Assembly: GCF_902833085.1 (NCBI RefSeq)
Contig: NZ_CADFEB010000008.1
Location: 392,283 to 456,282 of the forward strand
Reading direction: 5' to 3'
DNA: 64,000 nucleotides
Origin: Burkholderia ubonensis
GTDB lineage: Bacteria; Pseudomonadota; Gammaproteobacteria; Burkholderiales; Burkholderiaceae
In this document: one piece after another, positions 17,013 to 26,371 of the stretch
Layout: the number at the start of each line of letters is the position of its first letter
Position numbering within the stretch: the stretch's first letter is position 1
Made by a program: the position numbers and the translations under genes
Notes under the pieces: generated by a model
Seen by the model: only the letters and a program-made list of their open reading frames with translations
Database searches by the model: none
Told to the model about the DNA's origin: nothing

Positions 17013-19324
17013 GGGCGGGCTTCTCCTATCAGGTCGCGTACTGCATCGAGCAGGGCTTCATCGTGGAAACTGCTTTTGGCGAGGTAGTAGTCGGCGCCGG
17101 CATCGAGCCCGCGCCGGCGGTCTTCCTCGCGATCCTTGTACGACACGATCATCACCGGCAGCGCTTTCAGCGCGGCGTCGCGCCGGATCAGCGTGACGAG
17201 CTCGATGCCGTCCATCCGCGGCATGTCGATGTCGGTCACGACGAGATCGAACGCCGCGCCGCGCAGCGCGTTCCAGCCGTCCATCCCGTCGACCGCGACC
17301 GTCACGTCGTAGCCGCGTTTTTCCAGCAGTTTCCGTTCCAGCTCGCGCACCGTCAACGAATCGTCGACCACCAGCACGCGCCGGCTGCGCGCGACGGCGG
17401 CATGCTGCTCGCGCTGCACGCGGTCGAGCCGGCCGCCGCGCACGAGCTTGTCGACCGAGCGCAGCAGGTCCTCGACGTCGATGATCAGCACCGGCTCGCC
17501 ATTGTCCATCAATGCGGCCGCCGCGATGTCCTTGACCTTGCCGAGCCGCCGGTCGAGCGGCTGGATCACCAGCATGCATTCGCCGAGGAAGCGGTCGACG
17601 GCGACGCCGCAGGCGTCCCACTCGTCGCCGATCACGACGGTCGCGACGCCGTCGCGCGCCGGGTCCGGCGCGCGTGCGCCGAGCAGCTGGTGCGCGGTGA
17701 CGAGCCCGATCGCGCGGCCGTCGAAGCGGAAGTGCTGCTGGCCTTCGAGCATGTCGATGTCGTCGCGTGCGAGTTCGAGCGTGCGGCGCACGTGCGCGAG
17801 CGGGATCGCGTATGTCTCGCCGCCGACCTCGACGAGCAGGCTGCGCACGATCGAAAGCGTCAGCGGCAACTGCAGCACGAAGCGCGCGCCGTGCCCCGGC
17901 TCGGTGAAGATCCGCACCGCGCCGCGCACCGCCTTCACCATGTCGTGCACCGCGTCGAGGCCGACGCCGCGGCCGGACACGTCGGTCACGCGCTCGCGCA
18001 TCGAGAAGCCGGGCAGCAGCAGGAAGTCGAGCAGTTCATGGTCGGACAGCCGCGCCGCGGTGCCCTCGTCGGCGAGCCGGCGCCGCACGACGGCGGAGCG
18101 CAACGCGTCGAGGTCGATGCCGGCGCCGTCGTCGCTGACGGAGATCAGCAGCTGGCCCGCGCTGTGGCGCGCTTCGAGCGTCACGCTCGCCTCGGCCGGC
18201 TTGCCGCACGCGACGCGCGCGTCGGGCGTTTCGACGCCGTGGTCGAGCGCGTTGCGCAGCAGGTGGCCGAGCGGCGCGTCGAGCATGTCGAGGATGTCGC
18301 GGTCGACCTGCGTCGTCTCGCCGACGATCGAGAATCGCACGTGCTTGCCGAGCGAGCGCGCAAGGTCGCGGACGATGCGCGGATACGCGTGCGCGGCGTC
18401 GCCGAACGGGCGCATCCGGCAGCGCAGCGCCTCGTCGTAAAGCTGCTGCGCGAGATGGGTGCTGCGGCGGTCGAAACGGTCGAGTTCGTCGATGCGCGCG
18501 CCGAGCTGCAACTGCAGCTGGCCGAGCCCCTGGCGCACGTCGTTCAGCGCCGCGAGCGCGGCCGGGTCGAGACGCTCGGCGAGCGTTTCGCCGAGCACGT
18601 CGAGCGCGCGCGCGACGTCGCGCTGCATCCGCTTGATACGCAGGATCGACCCGGTGAACGGCTTGAGCCAGTGCGATTCGACCAGCGACTCGCCGGACAG
18701 GCTCAGCAGGCGGTCGAGCTGTTCGGCGCGCACGCGCAGCATCCGCTGCGGATCGTGGCGCGCGTCGGGGTGGGGCGTCGACGGCGGCTGCGCGTTTGCG
18801 TCGTGCGACGGATCGGTTGGCACGTGCGGCGGCGCTTGCCGGTCCGGCGCGGCGCGGGGCGCATCGGATAAGTCGTCCGTTTCCGGCATCGCGAGTATCC
18901 GGCCCGCGTCGCGCGTATCCGGTGCGCCGTCCGGGTCTCGCCCGGCCAGCCGCGCGGCCAGCGCATCGATGTCCGCACGCGCGACCGCCGTCGCCGGATC
19001 GGCGTCGCCGATGCGCAGCAGCAGGTCCACGCCGTGCAGCAGATCGTCGATATGCGCGGCCGTCAGCGTCAGCGTGCCCCGTTGCGCGGCAACGAAGCAT
19101 TCCTCCATCGCGTGCGCGACCTTGACGCCGTCGTGCAGGTCGATGATGCGCGCCGCGCCTTTCAGCGAATGCGCGGCGCGCATGCACGCTTCGAGCGCGG
19201 CGGCATCGGCGCTCGCGTGCTCGAGCGTGAGCAGCCCGCTCGCGAGCGCCTGCGCCTGGGTCTGCGCTTCCTCGCGGAACAGGTCGAGCAGCGACAGCCG
19301 CGTCAGGTCGTCGTCGGTGCTCAT
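17009..19324 (-). CDS. wspE: Wsp hybrid histidine kinase (CheA-like) with receiver
   Basis: A 771-residue hybrid kinase. An N-terminal HPt domain carries H52 in AAHSLKGAARI. A dimerisation/HATPase region follows (NALDHGVE, SDDGAGIDL, GRGVGLDAVHDM), then a CheW-like domain and a C-terminal receiver (~645-771, VVTDIDMPRMDG, KSSF). It phosphorylates WspR and WspF. The start at 19324 (MSTDDDLTRLSLL) overlaps the wspD stop as ATGA; the much longer upstream open frame is only GC-bias shadow of wspD. Confidence 0.92.
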   Translation of the reverse strand: MSTDDDLTRLSLLDLFREEAQTQAQALASGLLTLEHASADAAALEACMRAAHSLKGAARIIDLHDGVKVAHAMEECFVAAQRGTLTLTAAHIDDLLHGVDLLLRIGDADPATAVARADIDALAARLAGRDPDGAPDTRDAGRILAMPETDDLSDAPRAAPDRQAPPHVPTDPSHDANAQPPSTPHPDARHDPQRMLRVRAEQLDRLLSLSGESLVESHWLKPFTGSILRIKRMQRDVARALDVLGETLAERLDPAALAALNDVRQGLGQLQLQLGARIDELDRFDRRSTHLAQQLYDEALRCRMRPFGDAAHAYPRIVRDLARSLGKHVRFSIVGETTQVDRDILDMLDAPLGHLLRNALDHGVETPDARVACGKPAEASVTLEARHSAGQLLISVSDDGAGIDLDALRSAVVRRRLADEGTAARLSDHELLDFLLLPGFSMRERVTDVSGRGVGLDAVHDMVKAVRGAVRIFTEPGHGARFVLQLPLTLSIVRSLLVEVGGETYAIPLAHVRRTLELARDDIDMLEGQQHFRFDGRAIGLVTAHQLLGARAPDPARDGVATVVIGDEWDACGVAVDRFLGECMLVIQPLDRRLGKVKDIAAAALMDNGEPVLIIDVEDLLRSVDKLVRGGRLDRVQREQHAAVARSRRVLVVDDSLTVRELERKLLEKRGYDVTVAVDGMDGWNALRGAAFDLVVTDIDMPRMDGIELVTLIRRDAALKALPVMIVSYKDREEDRRRGLDAGADYYLAKSSFHDEALLDAVRDLIGEARP

Positions 19325-20043
19325 CGCAGGCTCCGGGCGAGCGAGTCGAACACGCGGTCGGCGTCGAGCAGCCCGAGCGTCGTGTCGCGCCACGCGAGCA
19401 GGCCCTGCGTGTGCCTCGCGGCGGCGTGGGCGAGCGTCGTCGGCGCCGGCAGCAGCGCGGATGCCGCGAAACGCAGCACGCCCTCGACCTCGTCGACGGG
19501 CAGCGCGACCGTGTCGCCGCGATGCTCGACGACCAGCAGCCGCGCATGCGCGTGGCGCGACGCATGCCGGCCGGCGGCGTCGTGCTCGAGGCCGAGAAGC
19601 GCGCCGAGCGACGCCGCGATCGTCAGCGTGCCGCGGACGTTGACGAGCCCGAGCACCACGCCGTTGCGCCGATGCGGCAGCGGATGGATCGGCCGCGGCC
19701 CGTCGATCTGGCGCAGCGCGGGGACGGGCAGCCCGAGCCATTCGTCGGCGATCCGGAATGCGAGCGCGGACTGCGGCGCGTTCGCATCGCCGGCGCGCGC
19801 GTCCGGCGGCGCCTCATGGGCGTCATGAGCCTCATGGGCCGTGCGCGCGGCCTCGGCGAAATCCGCGTCGGAGAGCGGCCGGTCCAGCAGCGTCGCGGCG
19901 GCCTGCGCGAACACCGGGCAGTTCAGGCAGCGCGCGTGCGCCGCGAGGCGCGGGCACGAACCGTCGCCGTGCGTGCCGATGCGGTTCCAGCAATCGTCGA
20001 TGCGCCGCGCCGGCGCGCGGTCGTCATGAGCGGCGTGAACCAT
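19321..20043 (-). CDS. wspD: Wsp CheW-like coupling protein
   Basis: A 240-residue CheW-domain protein with the characteristic N-terminal extension of WspD: DDCWNRIGTHGDGSCPRLAA, then HARCLNCPVF, a short Cys-containing segment. The CheW fold follows (ALAFRIADEWLGLPVPALRQ, GLVNVRGTLTIAASLGALLG). It couples WspA to WspE. The short HEAHDAHEAPPDARAG linker is low-complexity. It overlaps wspC by 20 bp at its start and wspE by 4 bp at its end, consistent with translational coupling along the operon. Confidence 0.9.
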   Translation of the reverse strand: MVHAAHDDRAPARRIDDCWNRIGTHGDGSCPRLAAHARCLNCPVFAQAAATLLDRPLSDADFAEAARTAHEAHDAHEAPPDARAGDANAPQSALAFRIADEWLGLPVPALRQIDGPRPIHPLPHRRNGVVLGLVNVRGTLTIAASLGALLGLEHDAAGRHASRHAHARLLVVEHRGDTVALPVDEVEGVLRFAASALLPAPTTLAHAAARHTQGLLAWRDTTLGLLDADRVFDSLARSLR

Positions 20044-21466
20044 CGGTTCCTCCGCGATCGTTCGTCAGGCCGGACGTCGGCGTGCCGCGCAGCGCGCTTG
20101 CGCGTTGTGCGCGCGCCATCAGCTGCCGCGCACCGTCGGCGTCGCCGGCCGTGTCGCGCAGCGCGGCGAGGTGCGTCAGCGCCTCGTAGTGGGCCGGCTC
20201 CAGATACAGCGTCTTGCGATAGAAGTCCTGAGCGTCGGCGTCGAGGCCGCGCGCATCGGCGATCAGCCCGAGCAGGTAGAACGCGTCCGCGTGCGGCCCA
20301 TGCACGATCGTGAATGCGTGCGCGGCGCGCTCGGCCTCGTCGAGCCGGCCCGTGTCGGCGAGTTGGCGCGCGTCGTCGAGCGTCGGCGCGACGCCGGCGG
20401 GCGACGGGGCCGGCGCCGCGCGAGGCGGCAAGTGGCTGTCGGGCAGGGCGGCCCGGGTGTGCGCGACCGGTGCCGGTGCCGCGGGCGCAGGCATGTGCAC
20501 GGCGGCGGAGCGTCGGGCCGCTGCCACGAACGACGCTGTCGCCGGCCGCGTCGGCTGCACCGGCTGAGCGCGCACGGCGTCCGGTGCCTTGCCGTCCGAC
20601 GCTGCGACGCCCGCCGTCGTCGGCGTCACCGCGCCCGGCGGCGCGCGATGGAACGCGAACGCGAGCGGGATGCGCGCGGGCGTCAGCGGATGGCGCATCA
20701 TCAGGCCGGTTTCGGCCGGCCCGACGAAGATCGTGCCGCCCGCCGCGAGCTGCTGGTCCAGCAGCCGGATCGACTGGTCCTGCGCATCGCGGTTGAAGTA
20801 GATCAGCACGTTGCGGCAGAAGATGAAGTCGTAGCGCGCGTCGGCATCGAGCGGCAGGTCGAACAGGCTCGCCCGCACGAACCGGACCGGCTCCTGCACG
20901 CGCGCGTCGAGCTGCCAGCCGCCGGCCGTCTCGCGGAAATGGCGGTCGCGGAATTCGAGCGGATGGCCGCGAAACGAATTGCGGCCGTAGAGGCCGTCCC
21001 GGGCGCGCTCGATCGCGCGCGCGCTGATGTCGATCGCGTCGACGCTGAAGCGCGACGGGCCGATGCCGGCGTCGAGCAGCGCCATCGCGATCGAATAGGG
21101 CTCCTCGCCGGTCGAGCACGGCGCGCTCAGCACCCGCAGCGCGCGCGCCGGCTCGCGCACGAGCCGCGCGTCGGCGAGCCGCGCGAGCGCGGCGAACGCC
21201 TCGCGGTCGCGGAAGAACCAGGTTTCCGGCACCACCAGCGTCTCGATCAGCGCCAGCCGCTCGTCGGCCGACGCGTTCAGCAACTGCCAGTAGGCATCGA
21301 TCGCGCCGTCGCCGGCGGGCGGGCGCGCATCGCCCAGCGCGACGCGCGCGCGATCGGCGACGGCGCGCGCCAGCGCATTGTTGCCGAGCGTGGCGGGGTC
21401 CATGCCGGTTTCGCGCGAGAGCCACGCGTCGAAGCGGGGATCGTCGGCGTTCATCGCGGCCGTCAT
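20024..21466 (-). CDS. wspC: Wsp receptor methyltransferase (CheR-like) with TPR tail
   Basis: A 480-residue protein. The CheR domain occupies ~1-270 (VPETWFFRDREAF; S-adenosylmethionine loop SAPCSTGEEPYSIAM; FDFIFCRNVLIYF-type motif as YDFIFCRNVLIYF). A Pro/Ala-rich linker follows (~285-390), then a C-terminal TPR unit (DAFYLLGLIADARGLDADAQ and following). It methylates glutamates on WspA. The start at 21466 overlaps the wspB stop (ATGA). The TPR tail is characteristic of WspC rather than of housekeeping CheR. Confidence 0.9.
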   Translation of the reverse strand: MTAAMNADDPRFDAWLSRETGMDPATLGNNALARAVADRARVALGDARPPAGDGAIDAYWQLLNASADERLALIETLVVPETWFFRDREAFAALARLADARLVREPARALRVLSAPCSTGEEPYSIAMALLDAGIGPSRFSVDAIDISARAIERARDGLYGRNSFRGHPLEFRDRHFRETAGGWQLDARVQEPVRFVRASLFDLPLDADARYDFIFCRNVLIYFNRDAQDQSIRLLDQQLAAGGTIFVGPAETGLMMRHPLTPARIPLAFAFHRAPPGAVTPTTAGVAASDGKAPDAVRAQPVQPTRPATASFVAAARRSAAVHMPAPAAPAPVAHTRAALPDSHLPPRAAPAPSPAGVAPTLDDARQLADTGRLDEAERAAHAFTIVHGPHADAFYLLGLIADARGLDADAQDFYRKTLYLEPAHYEALTHLAALRDTAGDADGARQLMARAQRASALRGTPTSGLTNDRGGTDGSRRS

Positions 21467-21987
21467 CCGGAGATCGCCTGCGGCAGCGGCTGCGCGGGCG
21501 GGAACAGCAGCGCGCGGGCATCGTCGTCGAGCATGCGCCGGACGTCGACCCATTGCACGAATCCGGATGCATCGCCGGCAACCGGCCCGAGCCAGCGTGC
21601 ATGCGGCGTCGCGATCCCGCTGTCGGCGAACCGAGCGGGGTCGATCCGGCACGTCTGCGTTGCACGCTCGACGATCAGCCCGAGCATGCGCCCGGCCGCG
21701 CCGCCCACGTCGGGCTGCATATCGGGCTGCATGTCGGGCTGCGCATCGGGCGTGCGGTAGCGCACCACGACGAGCCGCGTCGAGCGCAGCCGGCGCGCCG
21801 CGCGCCCGAGCGCGAGCTGCGCGACGTCGATCACGGGCACCGGTTCGCCGTGGCGGTCGATCGCGCCGGCGATCCACGGCGGCGCGCCGGGAATCGACTT
21901 CACCGGCGCGAGCGCCAGCACTTCGACGATCTGCGCCGCCTCCAGCGCATAGCGTTCGCCGTCGAGTTCGAACAGAAGGAAGAGCAT
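21463..21987 (-). CDS. wspB: Wsp CheW-like coupling protein
   Basis: A 174-residue CheW-domain protein (MLFLLFELDGERYALEAAQI, WIAGAIDRHGEPVPVIDVAQ). It links WspA to WspE together with WspD. In the loop between two strands it contains a short tandem repeat, AQPDMQPDMQPDV, encoded by 12-bp repeats at about 21719-21755; this is not part of the CheW consensus and is a likely site of length variation. It lies 16 bp after wspA in the operon. Confidence 0.88.
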   Translation of the reverse strand: MLFLLFELDGERYALEAAQIVEVLALAPVKSIPGAPPWIAGAIDRHGEPVPVIDVAQLALGRAARRLRSTRLVVVRYRTPDAQPDMQPDMQPDVGGAAGRMLGLIVERATQTCRIDPARFADSGIATPHARWLGPVAGDASGFVQWVDVRRMLDDDARALLFPPAQPLPQAISG

Positions 21988-22003
21988 CGCGTCGTTCGGC
22001 GCG

Positions 22004-23680
22004 TCAGCCGTCGATCTTGAAGCGCGACACGCCGGTGCGCAGCTGGTTCGCGACCAGCGTCAGGTCGTCGATCGCCTGCGACGACTGGCGCAGCGATTCG
22101 GCCGTCTGCTGCGCGGCTTCAGACAGTTGCGACAGCGCCTGCGTGATCTGCTCCGCGCCGCTCGCCTGCGTCTGCATCCCTTCGTTGACCATCTGAAAGC
22201 GCGGCGCGAGCGTCTGCACTTCGTGGATGATCTGCGACAGCTGCCCGCCGACCTGCTGGATATCGCGCATCCCGCGCCGCACTTCCTCGGAGAAGCGGTC
22301 CATCCCCATCACGCCGGCCGACACGGCCGACTGGATCTCCTTCACCGTCTGCTCGATGTCGTCGGTCGCGACCGCCGTCTGGTCCGCGAGCCGGCGGATC
22401 TCGGTCGCCACGACCGCGAAGCCGCGGCCGTATTCGCCGGCTTTTTCCGCTTCGATCGCCGCGTTCAGCGACAGCAGGTTGGTCTGGTCCGCGACCTTCG
22501 TGATGGTCGCGACGACCTGGTTGATGTTGACCGCCTTCTCGTTGAGGATCGCGAGCTTCGCGTTCACCGAGCCGGCCGCCTCCATCACGCTGCGCATCAT
22601 TTCCTCCATGTGCGCGAGGCCGCTCTGGCTCGCGCCGGCGAGTGCCGCCGACTGCTCGGCGACCGACGACACCTCGTTCATCGTGTGCAGCAGGTCGCGC
22701 GACGTCGCGAGGATTTCGCGGGAGGTCGCGCCGATCTCGGTCGTCGTCGCGGCGGTCTCGCTCGCGGTGGCCTGCTGCTCCTTCGACGTCGCCGCGATCT
22801 CGGCGACCGACGTCGTCACCTGCAGCGACGATTGCTGCGCCTGCGCGACGAGGTTCGCGAGCTCGTCGCTCATCCGGTTGAAGCCGTCCTGCAACGTGCC
22901 GAATTCGTCCTGGCGACGCAGGTCGAGCCGCTGGCTCAGGTTGCCGGTGCGCATCGCGTCGTGCACTTCGACGAGGTGCGCCATCGGCCCGGTGATCGCG
23001 CGATACAGCGCGTAGCCGAGCGCGAGCGCGGCCAGCAGCACGACGCTCAGCGCGGTCGCGACGGTGACTTCCGCGCCGGTCACCGACCCGTGGATCAGTT
23101 GCGCCGAATCGTCCGCCTGGGCGTGGTTTTCGTCGACCAGCGTGTCCGCGGCGTGGATCACGCGGTCCCACGCCGCGCTCAGGCGCGCGAAGCCGGCACG
23201 TGCGGCCGCGCGGTCGTCCGCCGCCGCGCGGGTCAGCTCGTTCATGAGCAGCAGGTACTGGTCGTACGCGGCCCGGAATTCGCGGAACCGCGCGCGGTCG
23301 TCGTCGCGGAACAGCGTGGCCTCATACCGGGTCGACGCCTGATCGAGATGCCGCAGCGCGTCAGGCATCCGGTCGAGATCGCGCTTCGCGGCGTCCGCGT
23401 CCGTATCGACGAAGATGGCCCGCTGCAGGATGACGTAGCTTTCATTGGCGGCCGCGCGCAGCGACGTCGACTGGAACAGGCCCGGCACCGAATCCCGCTT
23501 GAGGCTGTCGGCCTCGTCGTCGATGGCCTTCAAACGGCTGTATGAAATCGCGGCCATGACGAGCATCAGCACGAAAATCGTTCCGAAGCTGAGCACGATG
23601 CGCGTACCGAGCGTGAACCGCCCGCCGCGCAGCGGGGCGGGCAGCAGGGGGATGCCGGCACGGGGCGTCGTTGTGGCCAT
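22004..23680 (-). CDS. wspA: Wsp surface-sensing chemoreceptor
   Basis: A 558-residue methyl-accepting protein and first gene of the wsp operon. TM1 (~28-48, IVLSFGTIFVLMLVMAAISY), a ~150-residue periplasmic helical sensor, TM2 (~205-225, VTVATALSVVLLAALALGYA), HAMP, and a long cytoplasmic coiled coil with the tip SLNAAIEAEKAGEYGRGFAV. The variant EAEKAGEYGRGF (instead of EAARAGEQGRGF) is typical of the WspA class. In Pseudomonas WspA responds to surface or envelope stress rather than a soluble attractant. A GGGAG site precedes the ATG at 23680. Confidence 0.92.
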   Translation of the reverse strand: MATTTPRAGIPLLPAPLRGGRFTLGTRIVLSFGTIFVLMLVMAAISYSRLKAIDDEADSLKRDSVPGLFQSTSLRAAANESYVILQRAIFVDTDADAAKRDLDRMPDALRHLDQASTRYEATLFRDDDRARFREFRAAYDQYLLLMNELTRAAADDRAAARAGFARLSAAWDRVIHAADTLVDENHAQADDSAQLIHGSVTGAEVTVATALSVVLLAALALGYALYRAITGPMAHLVEVHDAMRTGNLSQRLDLRRQDEFGTLQDGFNRMSDELANLVAQAQQSSLQVTTSVAEIAATSKEQQATASETAATTTEIGATSREILATSRDLLHTMNEVSSVAEQSAALAGASQSGLAHMEEMMRSVMEAAGSVNAKLAILNEKAVNINQVVATITKVADQTNLLSLNAAIEAEKAGEYGRGFAVVATEIRRLADQTAVATDDIEQTVKEIQSAVSAGVMGMDRFSEEVRRGMRDIQQVGGQLSQIIHEVQTLAPRFQMVNEGMQTQASGAEQITQALSQLSEAAQQTAESLRQSSQAIDDLTLVANQLRTGVSRFKIDG

Positions 23681-24038
23681 GGGGGGCTCCCGGAGGATGG
23701 TCGGTCGTAGGACGCCCGCATGCTGTCATGCGGGGCGTCTGATCGCAATCGAATTTTCCGCGCATTGATCGCGCTTTTTCATGCCATTAAAGATAGGTGA
23801 TTGTTCGGACGATTGTCGTAATTCGATTGGCAAGAACGTGCGGGTTTTACGCGCAGGCGTCGGCGGGCTTGCCCAGTAAGACTATTGCAATGAAAGCAGC
23901 GTGCGCGTCGGTGAATACGTGCCGCCTGAATCCGATCGGCAGGCGGTGCGATATCGCATTCGATCGGGAATGGCTGCCGAATCGGCGGGGCGTTCGATAA
24001 AATGCGGCGCCGACGCAACTATGGAGGCAGCACGCGCG
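23681..24038. other. wsp operon promoter region
   Basis: This 358-bp gap between wspA and a divergent small membrane-protein gene must hold the wsp promoter. The segment ~23760-23830 (around CATTAAAGATAGGTGATTG) is the AT-richest part and the best place for it, but I cannot define boxes. A GGAGG site at 24023-24027 serves the rightward gene. Confidence 0.4.
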
Positions 24039-24365
24039 ATGAAGTATGGAAAGGGACGTGACGACGCGATGGGTACGTATTCGCGCAGCTATCTGGTCAC
24101 GCTCGGCCTTGCGTTGGCGGTGCCGGGCTGCTTCGGGCTGTCGCTGTACGACGCGATGAACGGCGACTGGGTCCCGTTCGCCGTCGCGTTCCTGGTCGGG
24201 TGCGCGCTTGGCGGGCTCGTGATGATCCTGGTCGGTCTGTTCGGCTCCGAGCGCACGGCGGGCGGCTGGGCGGACGCCACGTCATCCCATGACGCCGCGC
24301 TGATCGTGATGGTCGTGGCGATTCCGCTTCATTTCGTGCTGCGTCGCTTCTACAAGCGGCGCTAG
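24039..24365 (+). CDS. Small two- or three-helix membrane protein, unknown function
   Basis: A 108-residue protein with hydrophobic segments near residues 16-36 (YLVTLGLALAVPGCFGLSLY), 45-68 (WVPFAVAFLVGCALGGLVMI) and 88-101 (ALIVMVVAIPLHFVL), ending in RRFYKRR. The ATG at 24039 is chosen because GGAGG is 11 bases upstream; an upstream ATG at 24021 in frame overlaps that site. No family is recognised. It is divergent from wspA, but nothing ties it to that pathway. Confidence 0.6.
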   Translation: MKYGKGRDDAMGTYSRSYLVTLGLALAVPGCFGLSLYDAMNGDWVPFAVAFLVGCALGGLVMILVGLFGSERTAGGWADATSSHDAALIVMVVAIPLHFVLRRFYKRR

Positions 24366-24385
24366 CGCGCAGCCAGCGCCGGCCG

Positions 24386-24610
24386 TCAATGGCTGCGCGC
24401 GTACCCCTGGATCAGCGCCCGCATCATCCCTTCGACCGTCGCGTCGCGCAGGTCGTCTTCCTGCTCGACGTCCTCGACGAGCGCGGCATAGGCGGTGGCG
24501 AGCGTCACGCGGTCGACTTCGTGGCGCTGTTCCATCAGCGTCACCATGCCGTCCTTCGCCAGGTGGGCGGAGAATGCACGGCTGCCGATGGTCTCGTATA
24601 CGTCAATCAT
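24386..24610 (-). CDS. Small cytoplasmic hypothetical protein
   Basis: A 74-residue acidic, probably helical protein starting MIDVYETIGSRAFSAHLAKD with GGGAGAG upstream of the ATG at 24610. No motif is recognised. The sequence is cysteine-free and has no membrane segment. It converges with the small membrane-protein gene across 20 bp. Codon bias is good, so it is a believable gene of unknown role. Confidence 0.6.
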   Translation of the reverse strand: MIDVYETIGSRAFSAHLAKDGMVTLMEQRHEVDRVTLATAYAALVEDVEQEDDLRDATVEGMMRALIQGYARSH

Positions 24611-24909
24611 GGCGGCTCTCCCGAGTGCTGCGGATGTTTTCCAGTGTAGTTGCTGCATGGGGGCTCCGCCATGCGGGCGGCCCGCCCGGCAGGGCGGGAG
24701 CGGCGTGTTCGGACGGCCGCCGGCGCGCGGCGAATCGTCGGACGAAGTGCGCGGCGGACGGCTTCTGCGGTACGCTGGCGACGCAGATGCCCGCGAGCTT
24801 CGACATCGCGTGCGGCGGCGCTGCCCGAACCGACGGACAGGCGCGACGCGGCCGACGCGCGACGGATGCCCGCGTCCGTTTCCGTTATCGACGAACCGAC
24901 GAGAGGACC

Positions 24910-25932
24910 ATGACTGCACGACTCACGCCCGACATCGCGTCGAAATTCGCGTCGCTCGCGCTCGCGCACCTGACGCGCGAATATCCGAACCGGCTCACGC
25001 ATTCACTCGCCGGCCCGCAGGACGTGCAGGGGCCGCGCGCGCTGCATCCGATCTTCTACGGCAGCTACGACTGGCATTCGTGCGTGCACGGCTACTGGCT
25101 CGTGCTGCATCTGCTCGAACGCTACCCGAAGCTGCCGGAGGCGGAGCGCATCGTCGCCGTCGTCGACGCGCATTTCACCGACGCGCACGTCGCGGGCGAG
25201 CGCGCGTATCTCGCGCTGCCGCATAACGGCGGCTTTGAGCGGCCGTACGGCTGGGCGTGGCTGCTCGCACTCGCCGCGCAGCTCGAGCGGCTCGCGCTGA
25301 AGGGCGCGCTGCCGCAGGCCGCGCGCTGGGCGAAGGCGTTCGCGCCGCTGACCGACGCGTTCGTCGCGCGCTTCGAGGTGTTCCTGCCGAAGGCGACCTA
25401 TCCGGTGCGCGTCGGCACGCATTTCAACACCGCGTTCGCGCTGGCGCTGGCGCTCGAGTTCGCGCGCGACACGCGTCGCGACGGGCTCGCGGCGCTGATC
25501 GCCGACACCGCGAAGCGCTGGCACCTGAACGACGCCGCGTGCCAGGCGTGGGAGCCGTCCGGCGACGATTTCCTGTCGCCCGCGCTGATGGAGGCGGAGC
25601 TGATGCGGCGGGTGCTCGCGCCGGCCGAATTCGATGGCTGGTTTGCGCGCTTCCTGCCCGATCTTGCGCGCGGCGAGCCGGCGACGCTGTTCGTGCCGGC
25701 GACCGTGAGCGACCGCAGCGACGGCAAGATCGCGCATCTCGACGGCTTGAACCTGAGCCGCGCGTGGTGCCAGCGCGCGCTCGCGAAGGCGCTGCCGGAA
25801 GGCGATGCGCGCCGCGCGCGCCTGCTCGACACGGCCGACCGTCACCTGGACCGCGCGCTCGCGCATGTCGCCGGCGACTACATGGGCGAGCACTGGCTCG
25901 CGACGTTCGCGACGCTTGCGCTGGAGGCATAG
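24910..25932 (+). CDS. DUF2891 family protein
   Basis: A 340-residue cytoplasmic protein matching DUF2891: HPIFYGSYDWHSCVHGYWLV near residue 48, LPHNGGFERPYGWAWLLALA near residue 103, SGDDFLSPALMEAELMRRVL near 218 and YMGEHWLATFA at the end. The conserved His, Trp and Tyr clusters and all-helical look suggest an (alpha/alpha)-barrel, a fold shared with glycoside-processing enzymes, but no reaction is established. Length is normal. The start at 24910 is preceded by GAGAGGACC. The gene stands alone. Confidence 0.85.
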   Translation: MTARLTPDIASKFASLALAHLTREYPNRLTHSLAGPQDVQGPRALHPIFYGSYDWHSCVHGYWLVLHLLERYPKLPEAERIVAVVDAHFTDAHVAGERAYLALPHNGGFERPYGWAWLLALAAQLERLALKGALPQAARWAKAFAPLTDAFVARFEVFLPKATYPVRVGTHFNTAFALALALEFARDTRRDGLAALIADTAKRWHLNDAACQAWEPSGDDFLSPALMEAELMRRVLAPAEFDGWFARFLPDLARGEPATLFVPATVSDRSDGKIAHLDGLNLSRAWCQRALAKALPEGDARRARLLDTADRHLDRALAHVAGDYMGEHWLATFATLALEA

Positions 25933-26047
25933 CGCGCGAAACCCCGCTGACGGCAAGGTCATGCGCGCGCGGCTATACTCGCCGCTCGGGCCGTTTCTCG
26001 CATCGCGTATCGCGCGAAGCGGCCATCCGCCAGTTCGCTGCATCGTC

Positions 26048-26371
26048 ATGAACAAGCTCATTGCCTACGTCGCCGCTATCCACGGGCTTGCCGGCCCCGT
26101 GTCGATCGTCTCGCACACCACGTCGCACGACCGCTGGACCGACGACGACGTCGAGGTCACGCGGGACGAAACCGAATACCGCTTCGACAACGGCGCGATC
26201 GTGCGCCGTTCGGTCGAGCAGGATCGCGCGCCGTCCGACCTGCTGTGCGCCGAATGCTGGATCGACTACGACGTGATCCGCCATCCCGATGCACTGGCGA
26301 TCAGCCCGTCGCGGCTGACGTTCGACAACGCATGCCGCGAAACCTTCTGGCTGCGCTATCAGCTCGCGTGA
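26048..26371 (+). CDS. Hypothetical protein
   Basis: A 107-residue protein (MNKLIAYVAAIHGLAGPVSI and onward) with coding bias typical of the genome. It contains an acidic beta-like middle (WTDDDVEVTRDETEYRFDNG) and two cysteines (LLCAECW). No known domain is recognised. A possible weak hydrophobic N-terminus does not look like a cleavable signal. It is the last conventional-composition gene before the AT-rich left flank of the first T6SS island. Confidence 0.55.
   Translation: MNKLIAYVAAIHGLAGPVSIVSHTTSHDRWTDDDVEVTRDETEYRFDNGAIVRRSVEQDRAPSDLLCAECWIDYDVIRHPDALAISPSRLTFDNACRETFWLRYQLA

Noticed and set aside
19325..19741. N-terminal extension of wspE
   Set aside because: The open frame continues upstream, but it is the out-of-frame shadow of wspD; homology and ATGA coupling place the start at 19324.
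23901..24038. Upstream extension of the small membrane-protein gene
   Set aside because: An in-frame ATG exists at 23901, but the added residues lack coding character and the GGAGG at 24023 points to 24039.
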